DNA of 18,882 nt from XYA12-FULL-58-9 sp001798605 (GTDB lineage: Bacteria > Myxococcota > XYA12-FULL-58-9), in contig DAINMX010000116.1 in assembly GCA_036736205.1 (NCBI GenBank), positions 1-18,882 of the forward strand. Reading direction: 5' to 3'. This document shows, one piece after another, positions 14,931 through 18,882 of the stretch. The translations under genes were made by a program, and so were the position numbers. Numbering within the stretch: position 1 is the first letter of the stretch; each line of letters opens with the position of its first letter. Under the pieces are notes generated by a model, which was not told where the DNA came from, did no database searches, and saw nothing but the letters and a program-made list of their open reading frames with translations.

Positions 14931-17900
14931 GTGTCGTGCGCTGATTTCACTTCCGCAGCGGCAATTGTGCTTGGCATCGTTGCCGTGGTCCGCGCTAAGC
15001 GAACCAGACGGCACCTAGAGCAGCTCGAAGAAGAGCTCCGGCAAATACGCCAACGTCTGCCGCCTCCGCCGGAAACCATGACTTTCCTCACCGACCCAGC
15101 GTCGGCCAAGGTTGTCATAGGCCCTGCCGTTACGACAACCACCCCACAGCCCCAACCATCCCGTGAACCGACGTTGGCCGACAGCACGGACGCCGACAGC
15201 ACGGACGCCGGCAGCACGAGAGCCCCCAGGGCTGCTGGCCCGATGGAGCCCAAGGTTGGCGCGACGACGATTGGAGAGCCCCCGGTAGCACCCCCTCCAC
15301 CAGCCCTTGGACAGCCTACCGTGAACGGTGATCCCTTCGATGACACGCCGCGCATTCCCACCATCGATTGGGAGCAGTGGCTGGGAGTTCGCGGTGCCGC
15401 TGTTCTGGGGGGCGTTGTGCTCGCCTTGGCGGGCGTTCTGTTTTTCAAATACTCCATCGAGCACGGACTCATCTCGCCGACCATGAGGGTTGTGCTCGGA
15501 ACGATGACGGGGCTGGCATGCATCGTCACCGGCCAGTGGGTGAAGCGCAGCCGATATGCGATGACAACCAATGCCCTCGCGGGTGCGGGCATTGTCATTT
15601 TGTACGCATCTTTTTGGGCCGCCAAGGCGCTGTACAATCTCATCCCCATGGCCATGGCATTCGTCTTGATGATCTTGGTTACCACAGCGGGCGGCGTACT
15701 TGCCGTTAGGCGCAGCTCCATGGTGGTTGCGGTGCTCGGCCTGGCGGGCGGCTTTTTGACACCGATTCTGTTGTCGAGTGGTAGCGATCGACCGATCGGG
15801 CTCTTTGGATATCTGCTGCTGTTGAACCTCGGTGTGTTCCACGTGGCGAGGCGTCGCTGCTGGCCATTACTTGGGCTTCTCAGCCTAGGCTGTACCGCCA
15901 TCTACGAGGTCCTCTGGGTCACCCAGCGCATGGGGCCCGAACGATTGCCCCTGGGCCTGGGTGTCATCGCGGTCTTTGTGGTCCTCTTCGTCGCCTTTGG
16001 GCGCTTGGCACCGCCGGAGCAACGGCGAACATGGTTCCTCGGACAGGCAGCCGCCATTCTGCTGCCTTTGGCATTTGCCCTGTACTTTGTTGGCAACACA
16101 GATTTTGGACCCCATCTCTATCCCACCGCGTTTCTTTTGCTTCTCATTTCCGTGGGAGCCGCGTGGATCGCAAAGTCACAAGACAAGCACTGGTTGGGGC
16201 TGGCGGTTGCCATCGGTGACGTCATCGTTCCACTGGTGTGGCTGTTGCAGCGAGAACTCGACGCGCCACTCGCTTGGGAGCTGGTCGCTGTGCTTTTGGC
16301 CTTCGCGTTGGTCTTTTACGTAGCCGTTGAACGATCCAGAGATGCCTTCACTTTCGAGGGGCCCGCACCAGCTGCCATACAAATAGCCCTGGGCTCCTTC
16401 ATCTGCCTGTTTCTTGCTGCCGCAGACAGCGCCGCGGTACCGATTTGGCCGTTTGTGGTTGGCGATGTCGCGCTGGCTGCCCTACTGATCCGACACGGTA
16501 CCTTTGTCAATCGAGAATGGCTGCACTTCATCGCGGCGGTTGGGATGGCCGTGGGCTTCGCCGTTGTCCACCTCTCCCACGGAGACCGGGCCAACTTTCC
16601 TCGGGCATCGCTGTATCTCGCCGTACTGATCGTTGTTGCATCAGCCTTCCATGGTGTCTCCTTGTTGCGACGGGCGGAGCAAACGAGGCGTTGGGCGGGA
16701 CACGCAGCAGCCGCATTCTCTCTCATGAACCTGTTGCCGTTGGCAGTGGCACCTTTCTTCGAGGACCTTTCGCCGCACCTTGGTCTTGGCGTCAGTTTGT
16801 TGCTCGGGGCGACCGCTGTGTTTGCTGCGACACGGGCCGGTATCGGTGGCTGGTCCCTGGCAGCAACGGCCACGACAGCCGTGACTCAATCGATATGGAT
16901 ATCTACCGCGGTCGCAATTGAAGGTTGGCCAGAGGTGGGACGCGTTGCGGTGTTTTGGCTCGGCCTGTCTGTACTCTTCTTCACCGCCTGGCCCTTCATG
17001 GTGTCGAATCGTTTTCGCTCCGACCGTTGGGCTTGGTACGGCTCTGCACTGGCGGGACCATTTTGGTTTCTTGCACTGCGTTCAGCCTACCTCGAGGCAT
17101 GGTCGCCCGACACCATTGGCGTCCTTCCGGTGGCACTTGCCGTCATCTCCATGGTCGCGATTCTGCGAGCGCGACGCCTGTGGCCACAGTCCCAAGCGAT
17201 GCACAAGGCCGCGCTGGTGTGGTTTTCCGCCGTCGCCCTGGGATTCATTAGCGTTGCGATCCCACTGCAATTGGAGAAGGAGTGGATCACCCTCGGGGGG
17301 GCGCTGGAGGGCACCGCCGTATTGGTTCTTTGGCGTCGCCTCGACCATCCGGGTCTAAAATACTTTGGTCTGGCGCTTCTAGCGGTCGTCAGCACACGCC
17401 TCACCGCCAACCCCTACCTGTTAGGCTATTACCCGCGATCCGGCTGGCCCGTGATGAACTGGCTCATGTACACGTACTGGGTTCCAACCCTAGCCCTCAT
17501 CGGATCGACGATCATTCTCCGGCGCGATGAATTGGGTCGCGCTCGTGCCTGGGAAAAGGCCCTCTACGGAAAGGGCATCGCCTGGGGAGCGGCCATGTCG
17601 GCCGCAGCGGGTCTCGTGGTCTTCTTCGTATGGATCAATCTCGCCATTGCCGATGGGTTTTCGGCGGGTCCAAAGCTAGAGCTGAGATTTGACCGTATGC
17701 CAGCACGGGATGTGGCGACTTCCATCGCCTGGGCGGGTTATGCACTCGCCATCCTGGCGGTCGGCGTTTGGCGCAACGAGAAGGGTTTGCGTTGGGCGAG
17801 CCTGGTGTTGCTGATGGGAACCATCGTCAAGGTGTTTCTGCATGACTTGGGCGAGCTGCAAGATCTGTATCGTGTCATGTCCTTGGTTGGCCTGGCGGTG

Positions 17901-17969
17901 TCATTGATACTGGTGTCGCTGGGCTATCAAAGATTTGTTTTTCGCAAACATCCGGTGGAGGTGGCATGA
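14931..17969 (+). CDS. DUF2339 family polytopic membrane protein
   Basis: The 1012-residue protein starts at GTG 14931, behind AAGGAGG (14919-14925) at 5 bases. An ATG two bases earlier is in another frame and closes after 29 codons. An N-terminal TM helix (about 8-21) is followed by a charged coiled coil (22-44, RTRRHLEQLEEELRQIRQRL), a Pro/Thr/Ala linker (about 46-145), then the family hallmark WLGVRGAAVLGGVVLALAGV (149-168) and more than 20 hydrophobic segments to the end. That order is characteristic of DUF2339 proteins, whose function is unknown; transport, envelope or polymer roles are guesses. The gene overlaps the next by ATGA and follows pgi by 45 bases. Confidence 0.9.
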   Translation: MSCADFTSAAAIVLGIVAVVRAKRTRRHLEQLEEELRQIRQRLPPPPETMTFLTDPASAKVVIGPAVTTTTPQPQPSREPTLADSTDADSTDAGSTRAPRAAGPMEPKVGATTIGEPPVAPPPPALGQPTVNGDPFDDTPRIPTIDWEQWLGVRGAAVLGGVVLALAGVLFFKYSIEHGLISPTMRVVLGTMTGLACIVTGQWVKRSRYAMTTNALAGAGIVILYASFWAAKALYNLIPMAMAFVLMILVTTAGGVLAVRRSSMVVAVLGLAGGFLTPILLSSGSDRPIGLFGYLLLLNLGVFHVARRRCWPLLGLLSLGCTAIYEVLWVTQRMGPERLPLGLGVIAVFVVLFVAFGRLAPPEQRRTWFLGQAAAILLPLAFALYFVGNTDFGPHLYPTAFLLLLISVGAAWIAKSQDKHWLGLAVAIGDVIVPLVWLLQRELDAPLAWELVAVLLAFALVFYVAVERSRDAFTFEGPAPAAIQIALGSFICLFLAAADSAAVPIWPFVVGDVALAALLIRHGTFVNREWLHFIAAVGMAVGFAVVHLSHGDRANFPRASLYLAVLIVVASAFHGVSLLRRAEQTRRWAGHAAAAFSLMNLLPLAVAPFFEDLSPHLGLGVSLLLGATAVFAATRAGIGGWSLAATATTAVTQSIWISTAVAIEGWPEVGRVAVFWLGLSVLFFTAWPFMVSNRFRSDRWAWYGSALAGPFWFLALRSAYLEAWSPDTIGVLPVALAVISMVAILRARRLWPQSQAMHKAALVWFSAVALGFISVAIPLQLEKEWITLGGALEGTAVLVLWRRLDHPGLKYFGLALLAVVSTRLTANPYLLGYYPRSGWPVMNWLMYTYWVPTLALIGSTIILRRDELGRARAWEKALYGKGIAWGAAMSAAAGLVVFFVWINLAIADGFSAGPKLELRFDRMPARDVATSIAWAGYALAILAVGVWRNEKGLRWASLVLLMGTIVKVFLHDLGELQDLYRVMSLVGLAVSLILVSLGYQRFVFRKHPVEVA
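15177..15218 (+). repeat. 15-bp in-frame tandem repeat in the DUF2339 linker
   Basis: GCCGACAGCACGGAC is repeated twice exactly (15177-15191, 15192-15206), and a third partial copy follows with one change (15207-15218). The unit is a multiple of three, adding ADSTD-type pentapeptides to the disordered linker without breaking the frame. Copy number probably varies between strains. Confidence 0.8.
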
Positions 17970-18882
17970 GAACGATAGTTGCCTTTTTTGTTCTGGCATT
18001 GGGTTCCACTTCTGTCGTGGCTCAGCCGTCATCCCCTGACATGAGAAAGCTGTTTCCGAAACAGGCTGCAATCAAAGTCAACGCACCCGGGCTGGTACGC
18101 CTCGAGCTTTCCGCCGATGTGCTCGTGCATTGCCAAGGGGACCTCGGGGATGTTCGCATCATCGACAGCAGCAACCAAGAGATACCCTACATGGCTACCA
18201 CCGGGGGCCTGGACCTCGACGTCCAGGTTCGGGAACAAACGCGACCCAAGGTGCTCAACGTAGATCGCAAGGTGACTCACTCGCAGACGACACCGGCGAC
18301 CTATCGCGAAACCATCGAGATCGCTGCGCCTACTGCCTTGCCCGAAAGGGGAGCTTGGGAGCTCGTATTCAAGACGCCCCGTGAGAGCTTCGTGCGCCGC
18401 GTTACAATTGCTGAGCCAAGTCCTACCGGGGCGATCACGCAGCTCATTCAACCGACAACGATTTTTCGCCTACCAAAGCTCAACAGTGAGAAGACCCGAT
18501 TGGCACTTCCCTTTGGTGAAAGCAAATCCCTGCTGATTACCCTCGAAGGAGCAAATGGATATTTGCAGCCTGAGCTGATTCTGGAGGCAGGCGGAAGACT
18601 GGCGGGTGCGCAGAGTGCGAGGGTTTCGTTGCGGGAGAGCTCGCGCACACGCCACAGGGTCACCGGAGGCTATGTTACACAAGTCTTTCTCGAGCGCCCG
18701 GCGGGCATTGTGCCCGGTGCCATTGAGCTGCAGACGACGACCGCCGCGTTCAATCGGCAGGTCAGTGTGTTCGATGTCGACCGGCAGAACGGGGAGCGAT
18801 TGCTGGGCAGAACCATGATCTTCCGTCTTCCAGGCTTTGGCCAGCCGGAGATTCTAGATGTGACCGTAGCAGCAGCGGGCGG
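17966..18882 (+). CDS. DUF3999-like exported protein, 3' end beyond window
   Basis: This frame opens at ATG 17966 within the stop of the DUF2339 gene (ATGA, 17966-17969) and stays open for 305 codons to the window edge, so it is partial. Residues 1-20 form a signal peptide (MRTIVAFFVLALGSTSVVAQ). The next part reads as a periplasmic beta-rich domain: APGLVRLELSADVLVHCQ then DLGDVRIIDSSNQEIPYMA, matching the pattern DLxDVRIxxxxGxEIPY of DUF3999 proteins. In Pseudomonas and relatives DUF3999 genes commonly sit directly after DUF2339 genes, which supports the call. The usual C-terminal TM segment would lie beyond the window. The function of the pair is unknown. Confidence 0.8.
   Translation, partial: MRTIVAFFVLALGSTSVVAQPSSPDMRKLFPKQAAIKVNAPGLVRLELSADVLVHCQGDLGDVRIIDSSNQEIPYMATTGGLDLDVQVREQTRPKVLNVDRKVTHSQTTPATYRETIEIAAPTALPERGAWELVFKTPRESFVRRVTIAEPSPTGAITQLIQPTTIFRLPKLNSEKTRLALPFGESKSLLITLEGANGYLQPELILEAGGRLAGAQSARVSLRESSRTRHRVTGGYVTQVFLERPAGIVPGAIELQTTTAAFNRQVSVFDVDRQNGERLLGRTMIFRLPGFGQPEILDVTVAAAG

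Noticed and set aside
14929..14931. ATG as the start of the DUF2339 gene
   Set aside because: This ATG is in another frame that stops after 29 codons; the GTG at 14931 opens the correct frame and has a ribosome site.
14891..15901. 336-codon frame antisense to the DUF2339 gene
   Set aside because: Its composition (Ser/Thr/Pro/Ala runs) is that of a shadow, and the DUF2339 hallmark is on the other strand.
1..18882. CRISPR arrays, tRNA/rRNA genes, insertion sequences, phage or toxin-antitoxin modules
   Set aside because: I looked for regularly spaced repeats, tRNA-like folds, transposase or integrase motifs and paired small toxin genes and recognised none; the Fic-fold gene has no adjacent antitoxin-like ORF.

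Overview
The window reads as chromosomal DNA of a Gram-negative bacterium of deltaproteobacterial type (Myxococcota, Bradymonadota or relatives). The support is moderately high GC (roughly 60% by eye, not computed), a eukaryote-like Ser/Thr kinase, predicted outer-membrane lipoproteins, a PBP4-type murein enzyme, and a small protein resembling the family I know from myxobacteria as MXAN_5187-like. The affiliation is inference. No transposase, phage gene, CRISPR array, rRNA or tRNA was recognised.

Layout. 1-2270: a small exported barrel-like protein (+), an HAD-IIB phosphatase (-), and a two-TM, TPR-like membrane protein (+). 2271-2489: a convergent intergenic region holding a strongly structured imperfect palindrome. 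2490-4687 (-): a PBP4/DacB carboxypeptidase followed by the MXAN_5187-like gene, coupled by an ATGA overlap. 4871-6094 (+): a soluble Ser/Thr kinase, divergent from dacB. 6136-6945 (-): a Fic-fold protein whose catalytic motif is dismantled (His to Phe plus three further losses), preceded by a near-consensus sigma70 promoter in an AT-rich spacer. 7312-11983 (+): a 5'-nucleotidase-like lipoprotein, a GHL10 (DUF187) glycoside-hydrolase-like lipoprotein and fumC, closed by a bidirectional terminator shared with the convergent gap gene. 12056-14885: gap (-) and pgi (+) diverge from a 175-bp region with direct repeats. 14931-18882 (+): a large DUF2339 polytopic membrane protein, overlapped by ATGA with a DUF3999-like exported protein that runs off the window end.

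How the genes fit together. Three are central metabolism (gap, pgi, fumC). Several act on the cell envelope: DacB on peptide stems, the GHL10 lipoprotein probably on glycan strands, the nucleotidase lipoprotein on exported nucleotides, and the DUF2339/DUF3999 pair in the inner membrane and periplasm.

The least explained items are the Fic pseudoenzyme, the palindromic element, the DacB-coupled small protein and the DUF2339/DUF3999 pair. I see no clear multi-gene defence system or other wholly new system here.
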